Source of the DNA: DASYQD01 sp963837455
Lineage (GTDB): Bacteria > Acidobacteriota > Thermoanaerobaculia > Multivoradales > JAIOJS01
Assembly (NCBI GenBank): GCA_963837455.1
Contig: CAWINM010000001.1
Span: forward strand, 682,001 to 746,000
DNA: 64,000 nt
Direction of reading: 5' to 3'
Shown: in pieces, positions 25,529 through 33,952 of the stretch
Layout: each line of letters starts with the position of its first letter
How positions within the stretch are numbered: position 1 is the stretch's first letter
Made by a program: the position numbers and the translations under genes
The notes under the pieces: model-generated
The model's input: only the letters and a program-made list of their open reading frames with translations
Told to the model about the DNA's origin: nothing
Database searches by the model: none

Positions 25529-27163
25529 ATGCCTGACTCCCGAAGCCGCGGCCTGTTCGTTCTCCTCGCCACCCTTATCGCCGCTCCGTCGCTCGCCAGC
25601 GCGCCGGTCGAGGTTGGCGATCCGGCTGCGGCCCCCGTCGCCGGCGGTGAGGAGAGCGTCGCCGTCGACCTGCGCACCGTCCCCTTCTACGCCGTCGACG
25701 GCAAGGGGGCACCGGTGTTCGACCTCCGCAGCGACGAAGTCGAGCTGCGCGTCGACGGCAAGCTGGAACCGATCGACACGTTCGATCGCCACCGCCTCGA
25801 CGCGACCGGCGAGCGAACGGAGCCCGGCGCTGCCGTCGCGCCGCCCTTCCGCCGCGACGTCTTCCTGCTCATCGACCAGGCCTTCCTGTCGCTCGCCGGG
25901 CTGCGCAACGCGCGGACGATTGCCGATTCGCTCAGCGCGAGCTTCGTACCCGGTGACCGCCTCTTCCTCATCGTCAACGACGCCCAGCACGGCTTCCGCA
26001 TCGTCCTCGGTCCCGTCGCCGGCGACGCCGCCGGCCAGGACGAGCTGCGCCACCGCATCGCCCAGCTCGGCGTCGAGCACAACCGCCTCGCCACCGGCAC
26101 CAGCCTGCCTCCCTTTGTCATGGGAAGCGGCCGCAATGGCGTTCCCAGCGAGCAGATCCACAATACCTACGCCAACGCCCGCTCCCTCGAGATCGCGCAG
26201 TATCGCGACGCCGCCGGGCAGCTCGCTCAGGCGCTGCGCATGTTGGCCCTGCAGCTGGAGCGAACCGGCACGCCCAAGCTGCTGGTGATGCTCACTCCCG
26301 GGCTCGACTCGGAGCTCTACTTCGAGGGTGAGGTCGACGGCACCAGCGTGGCTTCCGCCGAGGACCCACTCGCGGCGCACGTCGACACGCGACGCGCCGA
26401 CCCGATGGTCGACACCTTCGCGCCCGCCTTCACGGCACTCGCCGCCTCGGGCACCAACCTCGTGCTCGTCAACCCCGACGGCAACCGCCAGGACGGCCGC
26501 GACTATCTCGAGCAGATGCGCGACAAGGTGGGTGGCGTGATCGTCGACCGCGCGGCGCCCGGGACTCTCGCGCGCGAGGTGGCACGCAGCACCGCCGCGC
26601 TCTACGTGGCAGGCTTCTACGCCCGCCCGGAGGCGCCGGTGCCAGCGGGCGCGCGCATCGAGGTCGTCGTCAACCGCCCCGGCGTACGGGTGCTGGCGCC
26701 GCGCACCGTGCATTCGCCGCGCCCGTGGCACTCGCTCGACAAGGCGGAGCGCCGCCTCGCCGTGCTCGATCTCGTGCAACGCGCCGCCTATTCCGGCCTC
26801 GAGGGGGTCCAACCCGAGCTCGCGGCGCGGCCACTGCAGGCGCGGGTGCAGTCGCTAGGCGGCGGCGAGCCAGGGGCCGGGCGGCAGCTCGAGCTCGTCG
26901 GCACCTGGCCGGCGGAGCTCGCCGGCCACGAGGTCGAGGTCTACGAGGTGCTGCTGCGGGCGCCGCAAGGCGACCACGCCCCCGAGCTGCTCTCCTTCCG
27001 CGAGAGCGCCCGCCACGCGCCGGTGGATCCGCTCGAGCTGCGGCTCACCACCGTACCGGGACCGCAGGTGTGGGCGGTGGTGCTGGTCGACCCCGGCAGC
27101 GGCGCCACCTACCTGCGCCGGCTGCAGCTCACTCCTCAGCCTGCTCCGCCTCCGTCGCGCTAG
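25529..27163 (+). CDS. Secreted VWFA-related (acidobacterial type) protein, copy 2
   Basis: Also exactly 544 residues and collinear with copy 1. Shared blocks include ESVAVDLRTVPFYAVDGKG, VDGKLEPIDTFDRHRL, LIDQAFLSLAGLRNAR, LIVNDAQHGFRIVLGP and YEVLLRAPQGD. Divergence is concentrated at residues 85-95, in the EGEVDGTSVASAEDP loop and in the C-terminal third. An AAGGGG ribosome binding site precedes the ATG. It arose by tandem duplication. The last 35 bases overlap the convergent GH15 gene. Both copies start with MPDS, showing the signal peptide was duplicated too. Confidence 0.83.
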   Translation: MPDSRSRGLFVLLATLIAAPSLASAPVEVGDPAAAPVAGGEESVAVDLRTVPFYAVDGKGAPVFDLRSDEVELRVDGKLEPIDTFDRHRLDATGERTEPGAAVAPPFRRDVFLLIDQAFLSLAGLRNARTIADSLSASFVPGDRLFLIVNDAQHGFRIVLGPVAGDAAGQDELRHRIAQLGVEHNRLATGTSLPPFVMGSGRNGVPSEQIHNTYANARSLEIAQYRDAAGQLAQALRMLALQLERTGTPKLLVMLTPGLDSELYFEGEVDGTSVASAEDPLAAHVDTRRADPMVDTFAPAFTALAASGTNLVLVNPDGNRQDGRDYLEQMRDKVGGVIVDRAAPGTLAREVARSTAALYVAGFYARPEAPVPAGARIEVVVNRPGVRVLAPRTVHSPRPWHSLDKAERRLAVLDLVQRAAYSGLEGVQPELAARPLQARVQSLGGGEPGAGRQLELVGTWPAELAGHEVEVYEVLLRAPQGDHAPELLSFRESARHAPVDPLELRLTTVPGPQVWAVVLVDPGSGATYLRRLQLTPQPAPPPSR

Positions 27164-28985
27164 GCTGCAGGCCGTGGGGCTCGCGCCCCTCGCGCAACGC
27201 CACCGCGGCGCTGATGTGGGAGTAGTGCGACAGCCCCTGCGGGAAGTTGCCGAGCATGCGCACGCCGTCGTGCTCCTCGGCGAAGAGACCGAGGTCGTTG
27301 GCCAGCCCGCTCGCTGCCGCGAACAGGGCCTCGGCGTCCTCGTGGCGCCGCTGCAGCGCCAGACAGCGGGCGAGCCAGAAGCTGCAGGCGAGGAAGCACC
27401 CCTCGCACCCCTCCAGCCCGTCGTCGTTGCGGTAGCGGCGCACCAGGGCCGGTCCATCGCGCAGCTCCCCGCAGATCGCCTCCACCGTGCGCAGCATGCG
27501 CGGGTCGTCGTAGGCAACGAACCCGACCCGCGGCAGCAACAGCAATGCGGCGTCGAGCTCGCGGCTCTCGTAGGCCTGCACGAAGACGCCGCGGTCACGG
27601 TCGTAGCCGTGGCGCTCGATGGAGTCGCGGATCTCCTCGCGGGCCGCGCGCCAGCGCGCCCGTGGCGCCTCGACGCCGGCCCGCGCGACCACCTCGAGGC
27701 CGCGGTGGACGGCCGCCCAGCACATCACCTTCGAGTGCACGAAGTGCCTCGGCCGGTCGCGCATCTCCCAGATGCCGCAGTCGGGCTGGCGCCACCGCTC
27801 GAGGATGGTGTCGACGACGTCGACGAGGAAGGGCACGTAGCTCGGATCGGGATCCTCGCCGCGGCGCAGGCGCGCCCAGGCAAGATCGACCAGCTGGGCC
27901 ATGCCGTCGAGCTGCCGCTGCCCGGCGGCGCCGTTGCCGATCCGCACCGGGAGCGAGCCGCGGTACCCCTCGAGGTGGGAGAGCTCGATCTCGTGCAGCA
28001 GCTGGCGCCCGTCGATGCCGTACATCGGCTGCACCTCCTCGGCGATACCGGCGGTGGTGCGCTCGATGAACCAGGTGAACCCGCGCGCCTCCTGGTGGAA
28101 GCCGAGCTCGGCGAGCGAGTCGAGGGCGAAGGTGGAGTCGCGGATCCAGCTCAACCGATAGTCCCAGTTGCGGCTGCCGCCGAGGCTCTCCGGGAGCGAA
28201 GTGGTCGCGGCGGCGACGATGGCGCCGGTGGGTGCGAAGGTGAGGCCCTTGAGCACCACCGCCGAGCGCAGCAGGGCCGGGTCCGCCAGCAGGCGATCGC
28301 CGCCGCGCGAGGCCACCCAACGCTGCCACCAGCGGCGCGTCTCCTCGAGGTGCCCGTCGACCTCCTCGATGGGGCGCGGCCGGGGAGCGCTCGGGTGGAG
28401 GCGGTGCGGCTCGGCCCAGCACACCGACAGGCGGCGCCGCTCGCCGGCCCGCAGCCGAAGGCGGGCCACCAACGCGTGCCCGTCGTCGGCGGCGAGCGGC
28501 AGGTCGCTGCGGATCACCAGGCCGTCACTGCCACCGATAGCGGTGAAGAGACCGTCGCCGTGGCGGCGCAGCCACGGCTTGGCCGCCCCGTACTCGAAGC
28601 GCGGCACCAGCTCGGCGCGCACCTCGACCTCGCCCTCCACCACCTCGACGATCCGCATCAGCTCGTGGCGGGGGCGCTCGCGGCCGCCCGTGCGCATGGC
28701 GAAGGCATCGACCAGTCGCAGCTCGCCGGAGGTGACGTGGAAGCGGGTCTCGAGCACGAGGCTTTCCGCCTGGTAGCAGCGCTCGCACTCCCATTCCGCC
28801 GCCGCCGGTGCCAGCAGGCACCACCCGCCACGATCCCAGTCGAGAAGCCGCCCGAAGCAGGAGGGGGCGTCGAGCCGCGGCATGCAACACCAGTCGATGG
28901 AGCCGCAGCGCGACACCAGCGCCGCCGAGTGGCAGTCGCCGATCAGCCCGTAGTCCTCGATGGGCGGATAGCGTGGCTCACGCAT
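27129..28985 (-). CDS. Glycoside hydrolase family 15 protein (glucoamylase/trehalase type)
   Basis: 618 residues from ATG at 28985 (MREPRYPPIEDYGLIGDCHS). GH15 hallmarks: YPPIEDYGLIGDCHSAALVS and GSIDWCCMPRLDAPSCFG at the N-terminus, SRNWDYRLSWIRDSTFALDS near residue 270 in the catalytic barrel, GIWEMRDRPRHFVHSKVMCW near 405 with the general acid Glu, and a C-terminal LGNFPQGLSHYSHI with the region of the catalytic base. Family members hydrolyse alpha-glucans or trehalose with inversion; substrate cannot be assigned. No signal peptide, so cytoplasmic and probably trehalose or glycogen linked. A longer start at 29048 was rejected because the extra 21 residues are not family-like. Confidence 0.92.
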   Translation of the reverse strand: MREPRYPPIEDYGLIGDCHSAALVSRCGSIDWCCMPRLDAPSCFGRLLDWDRGGWCLLAPAAAEWECERCYQAESLVLETRFHVTSGELRLVDAFAMRTGGRERPRHELMRIVEVVEGEVEVRAELVPRFEYGAAKPWLRRHGDGLFTAIGGSDGLVIRSDLPLAADDGHALVARLRLRAGERRRLSVCWAEPHRLHPSAPRPRPIEEVDGHLEETRRWWQRWVASRGGDRLLADPALLRSAVVLKGLTFAPTGAIVAAATTSLPESLGGSRNWDYRLSWIRDSTFALDSLAELGFHQEARGFTWFIERTTAGIAEEVQPMYGIDGRQLLHEIELSHLEGYRGSLPVRIGNGAAGQRQLDGMAQLVDLAWARLRRGEDPDPSYVPFLVDVVDTILERWRQPDCGIWEMRDRPRHFVHSKVMCWAAVHRGLEVVARAGVEAPRARWRAAREEIRDSIERHGYDRDRGVFVQAYESRELDAALLLLPRVGFVAYDDPRMLRTVEAICGELRDGPALVRRYRNDDGLEGCEGCFLACSFWLARCLALQRRHEDAEALFAAASGLANDLGLFAEEHDGVRMLGNFPQGLSHYSHISAAVALREGREPHGLQPSATEAEQAEE

Positions 28986-29264
28986 GCCGGCGCTCCCCAC
29001 CACGCCTTCGCCGGCGCCGCCCAGGCGTGGCGGGTGCAGAAATGACACACCGGGGCTCCAGCGCGTGGAGAAGGAGCACGCCGGACGCTACAGCAGCCGC
29101 GAGGGACCCGTCTGAGCGGCGACCCCCGCGCGGCCCGAAGGCGTGGTGCTCCCCGGATGCCGCAGGACGCGTGGCACCCTCGGCAGCCCGTTGCGGCAGC
29201 GGTACGCTCCGCGGCACGTCGCTTGCTGGGAGGAGCTCGAGCCCGCAGCTCGGAGGGCGACACC

Positions 29265-29471
29265 ATGACCGACCCCGCGACCGCGCCCCTCCCACGCCGT
29301 AACGACCCCGCGCCCGCGCGACTGCCGCCGCCGGCGCGGGATCCCCGGAGCGGCGCCCCTCCGGCCACCGTGGGCCTGCCGACGCCCGCCGACCCGCGGC
29401 GGGCGCCACCCCCCACCTCCCCGTTGGCCGCGTGGATCGAGGCGCTGCCACCCGACTACTACCTCGGCTGA
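29265..29471 (+). CDS. Small proline-rich protein (hypothetical)
   Basis: 68 residues from ATG at 29265, with CGGAGGG as a good ribosome binding site. Composition is Pro/Ala/Arg-rich without cysteines; it ends WIEALPPDYYLG, an unusual aromatic, acidic tail. No family recognised and no signal peptide. It lies alone between the divergent GH15 gene and the convergent methyltransferase gene. It may be a real small protein or a chance open frame; the ribosome binding site and the non-shadow position argue for the former. Confidence 0.4.
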   Translation: MTDPATAPLPRRNDPAPARLPPPARDPRSGAPPATVGLPTPADPRRAPPPTSPLAAWIEALPPDYYLG

Positions 29472-29480
29472 GCCGCCGCC

Positions 29481-30281
29481 TCAGCGCCAGGCGCGGTACT
29501 CCGAGAAGATCCCCAGCACCACGTGCCGGTCGCAGCGGGCAAAGCCGGCATCGGCGAGGGCAGCGAGGATCACCGCTGGGGGCACGCAGCGGTCGATGGT
29601 GTCCCAGTAGTACTCCATCAGCTCGCGCGTGACACTGCCGCCGCGGCCGAACCCGGCCAGCAAGGGCACCACCCTGCCGAGGTAGAGGGCCAGCAGCCGG
29701 TGGGCGAACGCCGAGGCGGGGGGTGTGATCTCGAGCAGCAGCAGCACGCCCCCCGGAGCGAGCACGCGCCGGTACTCGGCGAACGTCGCCCGCAGGTCGG
29801 CGACGTGCCGCAGCGCGAAGCCCATGCTCAGCCGGTCGAAGCGGGCAGCGGCGAACGGCAACGCCTCGGCGATGCCGCCGACGCGGCGCGCCACGCCGCG
29901 CGCCGGCGCGCGGCCGAGCATGCCGAGGCTGGGGTCGAGGGCCACCACGCGTCCGCCCCCACCGACAATCGACTGCCCGGCGGCCGCCACGGTGCCGGTG
30001 CCGGCGCCGGCGTCGAGCAGGCTCATGCCGGGAGCGAGGCCGGCGCGCAGCAGGGCTTGCCGGCGGTAGCGGCTCCCGAAGCCGGCGCTCATGGCGAGGT
30101 TGATCCAGTCGTAGTCGGCCGCCGCGCGGTCGAACCAGGAGCCGAGCCGCTGGCGCCGCTGGGTCTCGCTGCGGTAGTAACGCGACAGCGGCGGGTGCGG
30201 CGGCAGCGATGCCGTCCCGGGGTGGAGGGCCCCTGGCGCTCCGGGGACGGTGCCCGGCGGACGAACGGCGCCGTCCGTCAC
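29481..30281 (-). CDS. ubiE: UbiE/MenG-like quinone C-methyltransferase
   Basis: 266 residues from a GTG at 30281 overlapping the xseB stop (GTGA). A class I SAM methyltransferase: motif I LLDAGAGTGTVA near residue 85, motif II VVALDPSLGML near 110, and the UbiE/MenG fingerprint RFDRLSMGFALRHVADLRA followed by EYRRVLAPGGVLLLLEI. The end ELMEYYWDTID is also typical. It should methylate demethylmenaquinone at the membrane; UbiQ versus MenQ cannot be separated here. The N-terminal 35 residues are poorly conserved, so a later start is possible. Downstream partner of xseAB in one transcript. Confidence 0.85.
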   Translation of the reverse strand: MTDGAVRPPGTVPGAPGALHPGTASLPPHPPLSRYYRSETQRRQRLGSWFDRAAADYDWINLAMSAGFGSRYRRQALLRAGLAPGMSLLDAGAGTGTVAAAGQSIVGGGGRVVALDPSLGMLGRAPARGVARRVGGIAEALPFAAARFDRLSMGFALRHVADLRATFAEYRRVLAPGGVLLLLEITPPASAFAHRLLALYLGRVVPLLAGFGRGGSVTRELMEYYWDTIDRCVPPAVILAALADAGFARCDRHVVLGIFSEYRAWR

Positions 30282-30544
30282 TCGCCGCCGCCCTCGGCGA
30301 GCTGCTGGACGATCAGCGTCACCTCCGCCTCGGCGCGCCGGATCTTGGCGCGGCACAGCTCGAGCAGCTGGGCGGCGCGGCGCAGCTCGGCGGCGAGGGC
30401 ATCGATGTCGGTCTCCTCGGTTTCGATCCGGGAAAGGATCGCTTCGAGCTCGCTCATCGCCGCGGCGAAGCCCGGTGCATCCACCGCCTCCTGGAGGCTG
30501 ACGCTGCCCGCCCGCGCAGAGTTGTCGCTGCCCTCGTCGCTCAT
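30278..30544 (-). CDS. xseB: Exodeoxyribonuclease VII small subunit
   Basis: 88 residues from ATG at 30544 overlapping the xseA stop (ATGA). FAAAMSELEAILSRIE is the XseB signature (F-x(3)-L-x-ELE-x-IV-x-RLE type), followed by a long helix rich in L/E (LAAELRRAAQLLELC). XseB subunits assemble around XseA to form exonuclease VII, which degrades single-stranded DNA to oligonucleotides. It lies between xseA and the methyltransferase gene, each joint being a 4-base overlap. Confidence 0.92.
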   Translation of the reverse strand: MSDEGSDNSARAGSVSLQEAVDAPGFAAAMSELEAILSRIETEETDIDALAAELRRAAQLLELCRAKIRRAEAEVTLIVQQLAEGGGE

Positions 30545-31939
30545 CGCTCCCCCTCCGCCTCGGCGGCCGCGGCCGTCTCGACGCGGCTCGACACGTACCA
30601 CCGGCCACCGTGGTCAGCAGCCGCTCTCCCGCCGCCACCTGCTGCGGGCGCCGCAGGAGCTCGCCTCCAGCCCGGCGGGTGATGCTGAAGCCGCGCGCCA
30701 GCACCCGCTCGGGGGCGAGCTGGGCGGTGACGCGGGCGAGCGCGCCGCAGTGCTGTCTCGGCGCGTCGCAGCTCGCCGCTCGCGGCCCGGGCGAGCCGTG
30801 CCGCGAGCTCGGCGCCCTGGCGCCGCCGGCCGCCGAGGGTGCGCGGCGCGGCGGCGAGCAGCGCGCCGCCGGTACGCTCCAGCCGATCGCGGCCCCGCGC
30901 CAGGCGGTGAGCGCCGAAGACGGCCACCAGCCGGGCCGCCTCCACCAGCCGCGCCCGCTCCGCCGCCACCGTGCCTGCGGCCGCGAGCAGCCGCTGCCGG
31001 CAGCCACCGAGCACCTCGTTCTCGGCGGCGAGCCGTGCCCGGGCCGCCTCGCTGAGCCAGCGCCCCACCTCGCCCAGCTTGCGCTCCGACTCCTCCACCC
31101 GGCGGACGAGGAACTCCCCCACCATGGTGGGCGTCTTGAGCGCCGTGTGCGCCACGAGATCGGCCACCGAACGGTCGGTCTCGTGGCCGAGCCCGGTGAG
31201 CACGGGCACCGGCAGGGTGGCGATGGCCTCGGCGATTCTGCGACTGTCGAAGGCGGCGAGGTCGCTGCCCGACCCGCCGCCACGCACCAGCACGGCGCAG
31301 TCCACCCCCAGCGCGGCGACGGTGGCGAGCGCCGAGGCCACCTCCCGCTCGGCGCCGGCGCCTTGCACCGCGGCGTGCACGAGCAACACCTCGAAGCGGT
31401 AGCCGCTGTCGCGCAGGCAGGTGAGGAAGTCGTGGAAGGCGGCGCTGTCATGGGAAGTGACGAGCCCGACGCGCAGCGGCAGGGCCGGCAGCGGCAGGGC
31501 GCGGTTGCGCTCGAGCCGGCCGGCGGCGGCGAGCGCGGCGAGGGTCTCCTGGCGACGCCGCGCCAGCATGCCGAGGGTGAACAACGGGTCGAGCTCGCGA
31601 ACGGTCACCTGCAGCCGTCCACCCGGCGGGTAGAAGTCGACCGCCGCCAGGCAGCGCACGGCCATGCCTTCCCCCAGCGACTGCCCCGAGCTGCCGAGCT
31701 CGCGCCGCAGGCGCTGGAGGTCGGTGCGCCAGATCACCGCCTCGAGCCGACCGACGATCTGGTCGCCGTCGTCCCTTCTCGACCAGCTCGAAGAAGAGGT
31801 GGCCGTTGCGACTGGGGCGCAGCCGCTGGGCCTCTCCCGAGACCCAGACGCCGGGGAAGGCTTCGCCGAGGAAGGCCCGCACCTCCTCCCCCAGCTCCGA
31901 GACGGAGTAGGTGTGGAGGTGGAGCGGGATCTGCTTCAC
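30541..31939 (-). CDS. xseA: Exodeoxyribonuclease VII large subunit (three frame breaks)
   Basis: Starts at ATG 31939 (MKQIPLHLHTYSVSELGEEV) with the N-terminal OB-fold (GVWVSGEAQRL, GHLFFEL). The frame breaks near 31773-31775 (one extra base in a CCC run), near 30745 (one extra base) and near 30600 (one missing base). Repaired, the sequence is 465 residues with VGLVTSHDSAAFHDFL, VLVRGGGSGSDLAAFDS, TGLGHETDRSVADLVAH and, at the end, VLARGFSITRR and YVSSRVETA, all standard XseA motifs. The residue count is an exact codon multiple after repair. With XseB it forms exonuclease VII. The breaks suggest assembly error rather than decay, because all motifs are intact. Confidence 0.9.
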
Positions 31940-31994
31940 CCGGCGAGCTTATCGGCGGAACGTCGCCCGCCGCTACCGCTGCCGCCGCGCAGCC

Positions 31995-32546
31995 TCAACC
32001 GAAGGCCCGCAGCTCGGCGGCGGTCTCGAGCGGGATCGCCTCCGCCCACTCCACCGCCTCCTTCTCGTTGACGGTGAGCTTGCTGACGAAGTCGAGCGCC
32101 TCGTCGCGGGTCTCGAACAGCCGCCAGATGTAGGTGTGGCCGGCGGGGGCGGTGAAATAGGTGTACTTGCGCGGGCTGCTGGTGAGGTCGAAACCGAGGT
32201 CCTTGTCGCCGTTGCGCCCGACGCAGGCCAGCGCGACGGCGCGGTAGGCGAGAGCCAGCGCTTTGAGCGAGTCGTCGTAGTCGAGCAGCTCCTCGCGGGA
32301 CTTGGCGATGTGGAGCACGCCGATACGTGCCGTCTCCTCCTCGGCGAGGAGCGTGTAGGGCACGTCGTGGCGGTCCATTGCCTCCTTGGTCTCCTGGGTG
32401 GTGACGAAGACGTCCTCGGTGCCGTTGACCTTGTAGGCGATGGCGTAGAAGTCGCGCTCGAACTTGGCAAACGCTTCCGCGAGGATGCTCTCGTCCTCGA
32501 TGGTGAAGTAGTAGAGGCGGTTCATTAGCTGGCGGCCGCTGGTCAT
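31995..32546 (-). CDS. Hypothetical protein, soluble, about 183 residues
   Basis: Not recognised. Start chosen at ATG 32546 (MTSGRQLMNRLYYFTIED) because CTGGAG lies 7 bases upstream; a longer frame to 32645 lacks a site. Soluble and acidic, with YYFTIEDESILAEAFAKFERDFY and LLDYDDSLKALALAYRAVAL, then TYFTAPAGHTYIWRLFE and a helical end (VEWAEAIPLETAAELRAFG). No signal peptide, membrane helix or cysteine cluster. Its own promoter (32651-32680) drives it divergently from the HD nuclease gene. It precedes xseA by 55 bases and may form an operon with xseAB-ubiE. Confidence 0.75.
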   Translation of the reverse strand: MTSGRQLMNRLYYFTIEDESILAEAFAKFERDFYAIAYKVNGTEDVFVTTQETKEAMDRHDVPYTLLAEEETARIGVLHIAKSREELLDYDDSLKALALAYRAVALACVGRNGDKDLGFDLTSSPRKYTYFTAPAGHTYIWRLFETRDEALDFVSKLTVNEKEAVEWAEAIPLETAAELRAFG

Positions 32547-32650
32547 CGGGTTCTCCAGACGCAGGTGGGAATGGACCGGCTGGGGCGTGACGGCTCGGCA
32601 CGACTCGCGCCGCGCCGGCAGGGGGGCCGGTACCTCATCGAACAAGCAGC

Positions 32651-32680
32651 ATCTTATCAGAGACTTAGCCCGCTTGTCCA
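32651..32680 (-). promoter_or_regulatory. Sigma-70-like promoter for the gene at 31995-32546
   Basis: On the minus strand: -35 TGGACA (32680-32675), 18-base spacer, -10 TAAGAT (32656-32651). Strong match to a housekeeping promoter in an otherwise GC-rich sequence. It leaves a leader of roughly 100 bases before the ATG at 32546. Confidence 0.6.
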
Positions 32681-32727
32681 GCTCGCTCGACGGGCCCCGC
32701 CGCGGCCGCCGACACGACCGCGGCGGC

Positions 32728-32733
32728 TATACT
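32728..32733 (+). promoter_or_regulatory. -10 element TATACT just before the HD nuclease gene
   Basis: TATACT ends only 6 bases before the ATG at 32740, so a transcript starting at the usual distance would be nearly leaderless. No good -35 was seen. The same hexamer stands before the DUF4388 gene (36982-36977, minus) and the YdcF gene (39170-39165, minus). Confidence 0.45.
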
Positions 32734-32739
32734 GCCGCG

Positions 32740-33782
32740 ATGCCGGCGACCTCGCAGCGCAATCAACCGATCTGTCAGTGGCACGAGGGGGACGTCATGC
32801 AGGGCTTCGCCTTCCTCGCGCGCAAGGAGCACCGGCAGGATCGCAAAGGGGAGCTCCTACCTCCACATGGAGCTGCAGGACGCCACCGGCGGCATCGTCG
32901 CCAAGGTGTGGGCGGACAGCCAGGCCATGCTCGGCCGCTTCGATGCGCCCTCCTACGTCGCCTTCGAGGGCGTGGTGCAGCGCTATCGCGAGGAGCTGCA
33001 GCTCAACGTCCGCCGCTGCCGCGCCGCCAACGACGACGACCGCCGCTACGGCTTCGACGAGGCGCTGCTGGTCCCCACCAGCCGCGAGGATCCCGACGTG
33101 CTGTGGGCGCGCCTGCTCGCCGTCCTCGACAAGGTGGAGCGGCCGCCGCTGCGACGTCTGGCCGAGGAGACGCTGCGCAGCGTGGGGCCGCGAGCTGCGC
33201 CAGCACCCGGCGGCGAAGTCGATCCACCATGCCTGCCGCGGCGGCCTGCTCGAGCACGTGGTGTCGATGATCGAGCTCGCCACCCACGTCTGCGAGCACT
33301 ATCGCGAGCTCGATCGCGATCTGATGCTCGTCGGCGTCCTCTTCCACGACCTCGGCAAGCTGCGCGAGCTCGGCGCCCTGCCCTCCAGCGAGTACACCCG
33401 CGAAGGCCGGCTGATCGGGCACATCGTCATCGGCCGGGACATGCTGCGGGAGCGTTGCGCCGCCATCCCCGACTTCCCCGCCGACCTGCAGCTCCTGCTC
33501 GAGCACCTGGTGCTGTCGCACCAGGGCAGTCGCGAGTACGGCTCGCCGGTCGAGCCGATGACCGCCGAGGCGCTGGCCCTGCACTTCGTCGACGACCTCG
33601 ACTCCAAGCTCGAGCAGCTGCGGCGGGCGCGCGAGGGCGCGCACGGCTTCCAGTTCCTGCGCCCGCTCGGGCGCCAGGTCTTCCTCGGCGAGCCGCCGCC
33701 GTCAGCGGAGCCGCCACCGCCCTTGGCGGAGGAACCGGTGCCGGTGCAGGTGCCGCTGCCCGGTCTGCTGTCCGAGGATTGA
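32740..33782 (+). CDS. OB-fold/HD-domain nuclease, YhaM-like (two frame breaks)
   Basis: Starts MPATSQRNQPICQWHEGDVM. Two single-base excesses in GGGG runs (32848-32851 and 33184-33187) break the frame; removing one G from each gives 346 residues. Reconstructed order: an N-terminal OB fold (GDVMQGFAFLARKEHR, then SSYLHMELQDATGGIVAKVW) and an HD domain (HHACRGGLLEHVVSM near 180, LVGVLFHDLGKLREL near 215, LEHLVLSHQGSREYGSP near 265). This is the layout of YhaM-type 3'-5' exoribonucleases. The C-terminal tail is proline-rich, ending PLPGLLSED. A decayed copy of this tail lies at 35620-35727. Confidence 0.83.
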
Positions 33783-33952
33783 CGCCCGGCGCCGGGGCGC
33801 CGCTCAGCCGCCGTCCGAGCTCGCCCCGCCGGCGCCGCACAGCCTTGACAGGCGGCTGCGTCGCTCATCAGACCGCTCCGCAGCTGCGGCGAGCACCTTT
33901 CGCTGGCACCTCGCCGCCCCGGTTGTCGATCTGGGAGCCAGGAGGCTCTCGT

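Noticed and set aside
27174..29045. Plus-strand frame over the GH15 gene
   Set aside because: No domain signature; the minus strand carries all GH15 motifs.
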